DNA from: Lentzea aerocolonigenes | Lineage (GTDB): Bacteria; Actinomycetota; Actinomycetes; Mycobacteriales; Pseudonocardiaceae | Reading direction: 5' to 3' | Length of the DNA: 64,000 bases | Assembly (NCBI RefSeq): GCF_000974445.1 | Contig: NZ_BBOJ01000015.1 | Span: 62,001 to 126,000 of the forward strand | In this document: positions 42,339-49,534 of the stretch, one piece after another | How positions within the stretch are numbered: the first letter of the stretch is position 1 | Layout: each line of letters begins with the position of its first letter | Notes under the pieces: model-generated | The model's database searches: none | Seen by the model: only the letters and a program-made list of their open reading frames with translations | Told to the model about the DNA's origin: nothing | Made by a program: the position numbers and the translations under genes

Positions 42339-43091
42339 ATGTTCAATCGCGCTGTGTCCCGTTTGAAGCAGATCACCGAGGCGGTCCGCGACGCCGGCTC
42401 CCTGGGCGTGGCCGAGCTGGCCTCGCTGACCGGCGCGTCCGAGATGACCATCCGCCGCGACCTGGAGGTTCTCGCCGCTCAAGGCGTCCTGGAACGCTTC
42501 CGCGGCGGCGCCCGCAGCCTGCTGCTGCGCGGCTCCGAACCGCCGTTCGCGCTCCGCTCGGACGAGAACACCGACGCCAAGCGCCGCATCGCCGCGGCCG
42601 TCGCGGACATGATCACGGACGGCGAGTCGGTCGTGCTGGACAGCGGCACCACGTGCCTCGAGGTCGCCCGCCTGCTGCACGACCGACGCCTCACCGTCAT
42701 GCCGTTGTCCCTGCACGCCGTGAACGCGATGTCGTCGTCGGCGTCACTCACGCTGCTGGTGCCCGGTGGCCGCCCACGCCCCGGTGAGCTCGCACTGACC
42801 GGACCGCTGACGCTCGCCTCGCTGGAGGCGTTGCGCTTCGACACCGCGATCGTCGGCTGCTGCGGTCTGTCGGCCGGGCACGGCCTGACGGCGTTCGACC
42901 TGGAGGACGCCTCGGTCAAGCGGGCCGCCATCACCTCGGCCCGGCGGGTGATCGCCGCCGTCGACGCGTCGAAACTGACCCGCACCGCGCTCGCGTTCGT
43001 CGCCCCGGTGTCCTCGCTGGACGCGGTGGTCACCGACGCGGCAGGCGACGAGGAACTGGAGGCGGCGGGCGTGACGGTGGTGACGGCATGA
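42339..43091 (+). CDS. DeoR/GlpR-family transcriptional regulator
   Basis: Repressor of 250 aa. The N-terminal HTH (VAELASLTGASEMTIRRDLE, VLAAQGVLERFRGGA) is the DeoR signature. The C-terminal DeoRC domain, which binds phosphorylated sugars, includes VVLDSGTTCLEVARLL and VDASKLTRTALAFVAP. It shares its upstream region with the MFS gene and overlaps the HAD gene by 4 bases (ATGA), so it probably regulates uptake and dephosphorylation of a sugar. Confidence 0.93.
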   Translation: MFNRAVSRLKQITEAVRDAGSLGVAELASLTGASEMTIRRDLEVLAAQGVLERFRGGARSLLLRGSEPPFALRSDENTDAKRRIAAAVADMITDGESVVLDSGTTCLEVARLLHDRRLTVMPLSLHAVNAMSSSASLTLLVPGGRPRPGELALTGPLTLASLEALRFDTAIVGCCGLSAGHGLTAFDLEDASVKRAAITSARRVIAAVDASKLTRTALAFVAPVSSLDAVVTDAAGDEELEAAGVTVVTA

Positions 43092-43618
43092 TCGTGTTGT
43101 TCGACATGTTCGGCGTCATCGCGCGCGACCAGTCGCCCGAGGTCATGGCCACGATGAGCACCGACCCGGCGTTCTGGGACGCCTACTGGGCCCACCGCCC
43201 CGCCTACGACCGCGGCGACGTGACGGCGGAGGAGTACTGGGCTCGCGTCGGCCACCCACCGCTCGTCGAGAAGGACGTCGCGAGCTGGAGCCGCGTCGAC
43301 TACCGGATGGTCGCGCTGCTGCACGAGCTGCACGGCGCCGGGCGGCGCATCGCCCTGCTGTCCAACATCCCCGAGGACCACGCCCGCAACTTCGAGCGCA
43401 CCTACGCGTGGCTGGACCTGTTCGAGGTGCGGGCCTTCTCGTGCCGCATCGGCCACGCCAAGCCGGAGCCGGGCGCGTTCCAGTGGTGCAGGGACGCGTT
43501 GGGCGACAGCGACATTCTGTTCGTCGACGACCGGCTGGAGAACGTGCGGGCGGCCGAACGCGCGGGGATGCGCGGGCACCACTTCACGGGGATCGACGGC
43601 CTGCGGGCCTGTCTGTAG
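43088..43618 (+). CDS. HAD-superfamily protein with substituted acid/base Asp
   Basis: Protein of 176 aa of HAD subfamily IA: motif I MIVLFDMFGVI, motif II LLSNIP, motif III Lys in GHAKPEPGAF, motif IV ILFVDDRLENV. Motif I is D-x-F rather than D-x-D, so the general acid/base Asp of phosphatases is replaced by Phe. It may be catalytically weak, a phosphonatase- or dehalogenase-like variant, or non-enzymatic. Translationally coupled to the DeoR gene. Confidence 0.87.
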   Translation: MIVLFDMFGVIARDQSPEVMATMSTDPAFWDAYWAHRPAYDRGDVTAEEYWARVGHPPLVEKDVASWSRVDYRMVALLHELHGAGRRIALLSNIPEDHARNFERTYAWLDLFEVRAFSCRIGHAKPEPGAFQWCRDALGDSDILFVDDRLENVRAAERAGMRGHHFTGIDGLRACL

Positions 43619-43644
43619 ACCGGCTGTCACCGGGCTGCGGATCG

Positions 43645-43664
43645 GGTAGCGCGTGATCGCTACC
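43645..43664. repeat. Left-end hairpin of the IS605 element
   Basis: Arms GGTAGCG and CGCTACC around a 6-base loop, about 16 bp inside the proposed left boundary. IS200/IS605 transposases recognise subterminal hairpins of this kind. A second short stem, GCCGGG/CCCGGT-like, follows near 43681. Confidence 0.55.
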
Positions 43665-44158
43665 GAATTGCGGCTAGTGCGCCGGGTTTTGGCCCGGTGG
43701 TGAAGGCCCGCGCGGGAGGCCGGTCACGGCTGAGCGTGCCCTGAACCGGCCGGTCCTGCTGCTTGATGTACTGGTGCAGCACGCTGATCGGGGCGCCACC
43801 GACCGAGCCGGCGAAGTACGACCCGGACCAGTGGCGTTGCGCCCGCCAGTAGTGGCGCACGAGGTCGGGGAACTTCTGCCGCATCCTGCGGGACGAGACG
43901 CCCTTGAGGCTGTTGACCAGTTTCGAGATCGCGACCTTGGGCGGGAAGTTCACGAGAGGGTGCACGTGGCCGGCCACGCTGTTGAACTCGACCAGGTCGG
44001 TTTCGACGTTGTCGCACACCGCCCGGCATGATCTCTTCCATCCGTGTCAGGTGCCGATCGCTGAACACCTTGTGCCGGTACTTCGTCACGAAGACCAAGT
44101 GGGCACGCAGGGCGAAACCACAGCGCCTGCCAGTACGAATGCCCGCGAGATCAGCCAT
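43660..44158 (-). pseudogene. tnpA: IS200-type Y1 transposase TnpA, interrupted by a frameshift
   Basis: HUH single-strand transposase, about 165 aa if intact. The N-terminal part from ATG 44158 (RTGRRCGFALRAHLVFVTKY, then RHKVFSDRHLTRMEEIM) is in one frame. The rest (CDNVETDLVEFNSVAGHVHP, KVAISKLVNSLKGVSSRRMR, YFAGSVGGAPISVLHQYIKQ) is in another. One extra C around 44028-44034 explains the shift; the total length is 499 bases, one more than a multiple of three. The HUH pair (HVH) and catalytic Tyr (QYIKQQ) remain. Either the gene is dead or the base is a sequencing error. Confidence 0.85.
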
Positions 44159-45440
44159 GAAACCAACGGAATACGATGGTGTTGTGCAGCTTCGGTACAA
44201 CTTCCGCGTCTATCCGACGCCTGGCCAGCGTGAGGCGCTGGCGCGGGCGTTCGGCTGCGCGCGGGTGGTGTTCAACGACGCGCTGCACGCCCGCCGGGCG
44301 GCTCACGTGAACGGCGACCCGTACCTCTCGGATGGCGAGCTGTCCAAGCAGGTCATCACCCGAGCCAAGTGCACCCCTGAACGGGCATGGCTGGGCGAGG
44401 TGTCCGCGGTGGTGTTGCAGCAGGCCCTCGCAGACCTGAACACCGCCTACCGCAACTTCTTCTCCTCCGTCACCGGCGCACGCAAGGGCCGCAAGGTCGC
44501 CCCGCCACGGTTCCGGTCCCGCAAGGACAACCGGCAGGCCATCCGGTTCACTCGCAACGCCCGGTTCACGGTGCTGGGCAACGGCCGGTTGCGGTTGCCG
44601 AAGATCGGCGACCTCGACGTGCGCTGGTCCCGTGACCTGCCGTCTGAACCGTCCTCGGTGACCATCGTGAAGGACGCGGCTGGCCGGTACTTCGCCTCGT
44701 TCGTCGTCGTGTCGGAGCAGGACGAGACGCTGCCGTCCTCGGAGTCCGAGGTCGGTATCGATCTGGGTTTGACGCATTTCGCCGTCCTGTCGGACGGTAC
44801 GAAGGTCACGGCACCGAAGTTCCTGCGGCAGGCCGCTCGCAGGCTTGCACGGCTGCAACAGGCCCTGTCCCGCAAGGCCAAGGGCTCGAACCGGCGCAAG
44901 AAAGCCGTGGTGAAGGTCGCCCGCGCACACGCGAAGGTGGCCGATAGCCGGCGGGACTGGCAGCACAAGCTGTCCACGGCGATCATCCGCGACAACCAAG
45001 CGGTGTACGTCGAGGACCTGTGCGTGGCCGGTCTCGGCCGGACCCGGCTCGCGAAGTCCGTGCATGACGCCGGATGGGCCACCTTCACCGACATGCTGGA
45101 GTACAAGGCGGCCCGACACGGGCGGACCTTCGGGCGAATCGACCGGTGGCTGCCGACCTCGCAAACCTGCTCGGCATGTGGCCGGGTCGACGGCCAGAAG
45201 CCGTTGAACATCCGATCGTGGACCTGCCTCTGCAGCGCCGCCCATGATCGGGACATCAACGCCGCCATCAACATCCTCGCCGCAGGACGTGCGGAGAGGC
45301 TAAACGACCGTGGAGCGCAGGTAAGCCCAGCATCCGTGCCGGCGCAGCGCTGTGAAACGGGAATCCACCCAGACGCCACGCGCAGCGTGGAGGGAATCCC
45401 CGCCCTTCAGGGCGAGGAGAACGTCAAAGTGCCGCGGTGA
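44157..45440 (+). CDS. tnpB: TnpB RNA-guided nuclease of the IS605 element
   Basis: TnpB (427 aa from ATG 44157; a GTG at 44184 gives the more usual start VQLRYNFRVYP). The RuvC residues are present: Asp in VGIDLGLTHFAVLSDG, Glu in VYVEDLCVAGL, Asp in AHDRDINAAINIL. The first zinc pair is TCSACG. The second pair reads WTCLCSAAHDRD, that is C-x-C instead of C-x2-C, one residue short. TnpB cuts DNA matching a guide in the element's right-end RNA. The frame has no stop inside the element and ends at 45440 in flanking DNA. Its start codon overlaps that of tnpA through CATG. Confidence 0.9.
   Translation: MKPTEYDGVVQLRYNFRVYPTPGQREALARAFGCARVVFNDALHARRAAHVNGDPYLSDGELSKQVITRAKCTPERAWLGEVSAVVLQQALADLNTAYRNFFSSVTGARKGRKVAPPRFRSRKDNRQAIRFTRNARFTVLGNGRLRLPKIGDLDVRWSRDLPSEPSSVTIVKDAAGRYFASFVVVSEQDETLPSSESEVGIDLGLTHFAVLSDGTKVTAPKFLRQAARRLARLQQALSRKAKGSNRRKKAVVKVARAHAKVADSRRDWQHKLSTAIIRDNQAVYVEDLCVAGLGRTRLAKSVHDAGWATFTDMLEYKAARHGRTFGRIDRWLPTSQTCSACGRVDGQKPLNIRSWTCLCSAAHDRDINAAINILAAGRAERLNDRGAQVSPASVPAQRCETGIHPDATRSVEGIPALQGEENVKVPR
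45300..45427 (+). ncRNA. Putative omega RNA (reRNA) scaffold at the right end
   Basis: The 3' part of tnpB and the right end contain two hairpins: CCACGC/GCGTGG (45376-45390, 3-base loop) and CGCCC/GGGCG (45401-45414, TTCA loop). In IS605 elements this region is processed into the guide RNA of TnpB. The guide would start directly after TCAA, at 45428, and so match the flanking DNA over the start of the next gene. Boundaries are approximate. Confidence 0.6.
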
Positions 45441-45730
45441 CCGACGACAGACGCGACGACTGGGAGCTGTTCGACCGCATCAAGGCGGAGCACGAGCGAG
45501 ATGTCGCGGAGAAGCTGGCCGCCGCCAAGGCCGAAGCCTCCGAACGCGGCAAGGAACCGTTCGACGTCGAGAAGGTGCTGGCGATGTACACCCCGTACGA
45601 CCAGTACCGGTACCCGGCGCCCCTGGAGGAGGTGCGGCGCACCATGGAGCGCTCCTACTACCTGACGTCGCGGGAGATGATGACGCTCGCCGAGTTCGTG
45701 GACCGCCTGCGCCGCGCGGACATGGGCTGA
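45437..45730 (+). CDS. Conserved hypothetical protein (97 aa)
   Basis: Charged helical protein starting MTDDRRDDWELFDRIKAEHE and containing VLAMYTPYDQYRYPAPLEEV. No family recognised; likely soluble. GTG start 10 bp beyond the IS right end, so the insertion has probably replaced its original promoter and ribosome site. Its stop overlaps the next start by one base (TGATG), so the two proteins are probably made together. Confidence 0.72.
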   Translation: MTDDRRDDWELFDRIKAEHERDVAEKLAAAKAEASERGKEPFDVEKVLAMYTPYDQYRYPAPLEEVRRTMERSYYLTSREMMTLAEFVDRLRRADMG

Positions 45731-46239
45731 TGGGCCGCAAACTGCTGGCAGCCGCGTTCTACTCGCCCGCGGAGTTCGGCCTTGACGCGCTCGGCATCGC
45801 CGGAGGCACGTGGGGTCCCTTCAGCAACGTCGACGCGCACGTGACGCGGCTCGACGACCACACGTGCGCGATGGTGCGGTTCTCGCAGCACGAGTTCTTC
45901 GGCCTGAGAGGCGACGACGAGTCCGCGTCCGGCCTCGCGCGCGACCCCGCCCTGCCGTTCGCCTACTTCTTCCGCGACACGGCGGTGAAGGCCGGTTGTG
46001 AGGTGGCGTTCCTGGCCACGCGCCTGCACCAGGCCGACTCCGACTGGCTGGAGGGGCAGTACTGGACGGTGCAGGCGCGTGACGCCGATTCCCTGGTCGC
46101 CGAAGCGTTCGGGTTGCTGTACCTCGACAACGGCATGGTCCTCGACTGGGACGTTCCACGCCTGAACGAACGCAACATCCTGCCGGGAGGGCCGGGGCTG
46201 ACGATCTTCGCCGGCGCCGGCTGGTCCCGGTGGTTCTGA
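45730..46239 (+). CDS. Conserved hypothetical protein (169 aa)
   Basis: Protein starting MGRKLLAAAFYSPAEFGLDA, with an aromatic-rich middle (SQHEFFGLRGDDESAS, FAYFFRDTAVKAGCEVAF). The C-terminus IFAGAGWSRWF suggests a compact alpha/beta fold. No signal peptide; no family recognised. Coupled to the 97-aa gene upstream, with which it may form a two-protein unit. Convergent with the SDR gene. Confidence 0.75.
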   Translation: MGRKLLAAAFYSPAEFGLDALGIAGGTWGPFSNVDAHVTRLDDHTCAMVRFSQHEFFGLRGDDESASGLARDPALPFAYFFRDTAVKAGCEVAFLATRLHQADSDWLEGQYWTVQARDADSLVAEAFGLLYLDNGMVLDWDVPRLNERNILPGGPGLTIFAGAGWSRWF

Positions 46240-46240
46240 C

Positions 46241-47017
46241 TCAGGCCCCGGCGCCTCCGTCGACCGGCACGATCGCCCCGGTCACCATCGAGGCGCGGTC
46301 GCTGAGCAGCCACGCGGCGACCTCGGCCACCTCGCGCGGTTCGGCCATTCGACCGAGCGGAGTCATCGCGACGATGCGGTCGATGATGCCGCCGGACGCC
46401 GCCTCCCACGCGTCGATCATCTCCGTGGCGGTGCCGCCGGGCGTGATGCCGTTGACCCGGATGCCCTGACCGCCCCACGTCACGGCGGCGGTCTCGGTGA
46501 TGCTGTTGAGTGCGCGCTTCATCGCGCCATACGCGGGCAGGGCGGGGTTCGCGCGGCGGCTGCCGATGCTCGAGGTGTTGACGATCGCCCCGCCGCCGGT
46601 GCGTCGCATGAGTGCGGCCTCGGCGGTCATGGCGGTCCAGTGCGCGCGGAAGTTCACCGCGAACTGCACGTCGAGGTCCTCGTCGCTGGTGGTGTCGAGC
46701 GGGCCGGGCGCCTGGAGCGCCGCGCCGTTGTTGAAGGCGCCGTCCAGCCGTCCGTGCAGCTCCTCGACGTGGTCGACCGCCGCGCGGATGCTCGTGCGGT
46801 CGGCGAGGTCCAGCGCGACGGTGTCGGCGACGCCTCCACCGTCGCGGATCTCCCCGGCGATCCGGTCGAGGGCGTCGGTGCCGCGGGAGGCGAGCACGAC
46901 GGCGGCGCCCTCGGTGGCGAAGAGCCTGGCCGCGGCCTCGCCGATGCCGCGGCTCGCGCCGGTGATGAGGACGACCTTGCCGGTGAGCAGGCCGGCGGGT
47001 GCGATGTCGTTGGTCAT
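46241..47017 (-). CDS. Short-chain dehydrogenase/reductase
   Basis: Classical SDR of 258 aa: TGASRGIG cofactor motif, NNGAALQ, catalytic Ser in VNTSSIGSRR, and YGAMK (Y-x3-K). The C-terminus (MVTGAIVPVDGGAGA) is standard. ATG at 47017; an in-frame start at 47050 is possible. Divergent from an MmyB-type regulator, a very common pairing in which the SDR is the main target. Confidence 0.93.
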   Translation of the reverse strand: MTNDIAPAGLLTGKVVLITGASRGIGEAAARLFATEGAAVVLASRGTDALDRIAGEIRDGGGVADTVALDLADRTSIRAAVDHVEELHGRLDGAFNNGAALQAPGPLDTTSDEDLDVQFAVNFRAHWTAMTAEAALMRRTGGGAIVNTSSIGSRRANPALPAYGAMKRALNSITETAAVTWGGQGIRVNGITPGGTATEMIDAWEAASGGIIDRIVAMTPLGRMAEPREVAEVAAWLLSDRASMVTGAIVPVDGGAGA

Positions 47018-47053
47018 GACGACAACTTCAGCCCGATCACCGTCGCGCATTCA

Positions 47054-47068
47054 GGTACAGGCTGTACC
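47054..47068. promoter_or_regulatory. Palindromic operator candidate for the MmyB regulator/SDR pair
   Basis: Arms GGTACAG and CTGTACC with a single central G lie in the 86-bp space between the divergent starts. GGCAGACT at 47090-47097, six bases before the ATG at 47104, resembles the element seven bases before the other MmyB gene (5500-5507). Confidence 0.62.
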
Positions 47069-47103
47069 AGGATCCACGGGCGCACGGCGGGCAGACTCGG
47101 AGT

Positions 47104-47940
47104 ATGAGCAAGCACGAGCTCGGGTCGTTCCTGCGCAGCCGCCGCGAACGGCTGCGGCCGGAGGACGTCGGCCTCCCCTCCGGCCCCCGGCGCCGGACAC
47201 CGGGTCTGCGCCGCGAGGAGGTCGCGGTCCTCGCCCACATCTCCACCGAGTACTACGTCCGGCTCGAACAGGGCAGAGCTCCGTGGCCGTCGAGTGACGT
47301 CCTCGCCGGGATCGCGGGCGCGCTGCGGCTCACCGACTCGGAGTCCGACCACCTCCACCTCCTCGCCGGCACGGCACCGACCCGTGCCCGGCTGCACCGC
47401 CGCGACGTGCGCCCGAGCATCCTCGCGCTCCTGGAACGACTGCCGCAGACGGCCGGGTTCGTCACGTCCGCGATCTTCGAGGTGCTCGCGTGGAACGACC
47501 TCGCGGCCGCGCTGATGGAGGACTTCTCCCTGCTCGCCCCCGAGGACCGCAACCTGGCGCGGCTGGCGTTCCTCGAACCACCGGACAGGCCGCCTTACGG
47601 GATCTCCGACGGTGCCGAATTCCGCCACCACGCCGTCATGCAGCTGCGAGTCACCCTCGCCCGCTATCCGGCGGATCCCGCGGTGACCGGGCTGATCGAC
47701 GAACTCCGCGCCGGAAGTCCCGACTTCGCACGGCTCTGGGAGCGCCACGACGTTCAGCCCTCGCCGACGCTCACGAAGACGTTCCACCACCCTGTCGTCG
47801 GGGAGGTCACCGTCGACTGCGACTCGCTCGCGCTCACCGACCGCGACCAGAACCTCGTGCTCTACAGCGCACCGCACGGATCCCCTGGTGCCGAGGCGCT
47901 GGCTCTGCTCAACGTCCTCGGCCCAGGAGCCCGCATCTAG
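47104..47940 (+). CDS. XRE-family regulator with MmyB-like ligand domain
   Basis: Transcription factor of 278 aa. The HTH is ELGSFLRSRRERLRPEDVGL, then RRTPGLRREEVAVLAHIS; the MmyB-like domain contains VLAWNDLAAALMEDFS and KTFHHPVVGEVTVDCDSLAL. It ends normally with ALALLNVLGPGARI, unlike its longer relative at 5515. It probably controls the divergent SDR gene. Convergent with the VKOR gene, overlapping by 4 bp. Confidence 0.93.
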   Translation: MSKHELGSFLRSRRERLRPEDVGLPSGPRRRTPGLRREEVAVLAHISTEYYVRLEQGRAPWPSSDVLAGIAGALRLTDSESDHLHLLAGTAPTRARLHRRDVRPSILALLERLPQTAGFVTSAIFEVLAWNDLAAALMEDFSLLAPEDRNLARLAFLEPPDRPPYGISDGAEFRHHAVMQLRVTLARYPADPAVTGLIDELRAGSPDFARLWERHDVQPSPTLTKTFHHPVVGEVTVDCDSLALTDRDQNLVLYSAPHGSPGAEALALLNVLGPGARI

Positions 47941-48473
47941 ACGAGCGACGACCAGTAGAACCAGAACGCCTGCAACACACCCCCTGCGATCACCAGGTAC
48001 CACAGGATCAGCACGACGCTGTGGTACTGGAACGACGGCCGGATGTTGCGCAACGTCGTGTACCAGAAGATCGGGATCGTCACCGCCCACACCACCATGC
48101 AGTACGGGCACAACGCGCCGATCTCGTACAGCGACTGGAAAATCAGCCAGTGCACGAACAACACGCCGAACGTGACACCGACCTGCAACCCGATCCAGAC
48201 CCACGACGGCAGCGACACGTCCGCGACCAGCAGCACTCCGAGCGTCGTCACGACCGCGAACCCCGCGATGCCGAGCAACGGGTTGGGAAAACCGAACACC
48301 TCCGCCTGCGCGGTTTTCATGACCGAGCCGCAGCTCAGCACCGGGTTGATGCTGCACGTCGGCACGTAGAACGGGTTCTTGAGCAGCGCGATCTTCTCGA
48401 CCGTCAGCACGGACGAGGCGACCAGCCCGACGAACCCGCCGACCGCCAGCACCCACGCGACGATCCGGTTCAC
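47937..48473 (-). CDS. Vitamin K epoxide reductase (VKOR) family protein
   Basis: Membrane quinone-linked thiol oxidase of 178 aa with four to five helices. The Cys pairs are CSINPVLSC in the outer loop and CPYC in the active site at a helix end. VKOR reoxidises DsbA-type oxidases, passing electrons to quinone, so exported proteins can form disulfides. The GTG at 48473 overlaps the DsbA-like gene stop (GTGA). Confidence 0.93.
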   Translation of the reverse strand: MNRIVAWVLAVGGFVGLVASSVLTVEKIALLKNPFYVPTCSINPVLSCGSVMKTAQAEVFGFPNPLLGIAGFAVVTTLGVLLVADVSLPSWVWIGLQVGVTFGVLFVHWLIFQSLYEIGALCPYCMVVWAVTIPIFWYTTLRNIRPSFQYHSVVLILWYLVIAGGVLQAFWFYWSSLV

Positions 48474-49069
48474 GACAACGCCTTGTCGATCGCGGACTTC
48501 AGCGCGTCGTAGGAGGGTGCGCCGGTGAACTTGGTGCCGTTGATGAAGAACGTCGGCGTACCCGTGACCCCGGCCTTGCCACCCTCGGACCGCTGGGCGA
48601 GCACCCGCTCCTTCAGCGCCGAGTCGCCCAACGCCGTCTCGAACGCCGCGGTGTCGAGCCCGAGCTGCCCGGCGAACGTCACGAACGCCGCCCGCTGGGA
48701 CGTCTGCTGCCCGCCCCACTCCTGCTGCCGTTCGAACATCAGCTTGAACATCTCGTCCCGCTTGCCCTGCGCCCCCGCCGCCTCGACCGCGACGGCGGCC
48801 AGCTCGGCGTTGCGGTGGCTGGGAATGGGGAAGTGCCGCACGTCGAACGTCACGCGCTCGCCGTACTCGGACTTGAGCTTCAGCACGCCGGGGAAGGCAG
48901 CCCGGCAGGACGGGCACTCCATGTCGAGGTACTCGACGACGGACACCTTGCCACCACCGGACTGCGGTGCCGCGGTGGTGTTGTTGTTGCGGGAGAACAG
49001 GACGAACCCTGCGATCACGACCGCGACGACGGCGACGATGATCAGGGACAGACGAGCGTTTTTGGACAT
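48470..49069 (-). CDS. DsbA-family thiol:disulfide oxidoreductase, membrane-anchored
   Basis: Oxidoreductase of 199 aa. An N-terminal anchor helix (about 7-25) is followed by a thioredoxin fold with the active site MECPSCRA and the cis-Pro loop GVTGTPTFFING. It would act outside the membrane to introduce or isomerise disulfides and be recharged by the VKOR protein encoded next. This pair replaces DsbB in actinobacteria. Confidence 0.94.
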   Translation of the reverse strand: MSKNARLSLIIVAVVAVVIAGFVLFSRNNNTTAAPQSGGGKVSVVEYLDMECPSCRAAFPGVLKLKSEYGERVTFDVRHFPIPSHRNAELAAVAVEAAGAQGKRDEMFKLMFERQQEWGGQQTSQRAAFVTFAGQLGLDTAAFETALGDSALKERVLAQRSEGGKAGVTGTPTFFINGTKFTGAPSYDALKSAIDKALS

Positions 49070-49121
49070 GGCAGAACTCCACGAAGGCTGACGGAACCGG
49101 GACCCGAAGAACGGGTTCGGT

Positions 49122-49490
49122 CTAGGCGCGCAGCACGCAGAGCTGCGCCAGCCGCACTTCCAGCCGACGGGAAGGACGAGACCACACGGGCAGACGCACC
49201 AGCGGCGCCCGGAACGACCCGGACCGCCGCAGCACCGCGAAACCGATCAGCACCGCCAGCGCCACCACGAGACAGGCGCCGGCGACGAGAATGCCCTCGA
49301 TCAGCCCGGAGTCGTCGGACTGGTCGGAGTGCGCCACGACGTGAGTGCTCGACGTGGGGCACTGCGCGGTCCAGGCGAACTCGGTCTCACACGGAGTGCC
49401 CTGCATCATCGCGACGCCGGCGACCAGCGCGAGCACGGCGAAAACCCGCGCGAGATACGCGCGGGTTCGCGAGCTGCGGGTGCCGGGCAC
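49122..49490 (-). CDS. Small membrane protein upstream of the DsbA-VKOR pair
   Basis: Protein of 122 aa with two hydrophobic helices (YLARVFAVLALVAGVAMMQG and a second from GILVAGACLVVALAVL). The loop between them has two Cys (PCETEF, QCPTSS) that would face outside, and the tail is basic. Same strand, 52 bp before the dsbA-like gene. The paired Cys suggest it could be a disulfide substrate, but no family is recognised. GTG start is a guess. Confidence 0.55.
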   Translation of the reverse strand: MPGTRSSRTRAYLARVFAVLALVAGVAMMQGTPCETEFAWTAQCPTSSTHVVAHSDQSDDSGLIEGILVAGACLVVALAVLIGFAVLRRSGSFRAPLVRLPVWSRPSRRLEVRLAQLCVLRA

Positions 49491-49534
49491 GTGATCCAGC
49501 GTAGCCAGTCGCCGCCTGCGCCGGGTGAAGTGGC

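Larger units (their letters stand above)
43630..45427. mobile_element. IS200/IS605-family element (divergent tnpA/tnpB), about 1.8 kb
   Basis: The span holds a Y1 transposase gene (minus strand, frameshifted) and a divergent tnpB gene (plus strand), the IS605 arrangement. There are no terminal inverted repeats or target duplication, as expected. Subterminal hairpins occur at 43645-43664 and 45401-45414. The right boundary is placed after TCAA (45424-45427), the cleavage tetranucleotide seen in relatives. The left boundary after TCAC (43626-43629) is a guess. The element separates the HAD gene from the gene at 45437. Confidence 0.85.

Noticed and set aside
43660..44158. Programmed frameshifting as an explanation for split tnpA
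   Set aside because: IS200/IS605 transposases are normally single-frame, and no slippery sequence was seen; a base insertion is simpler.
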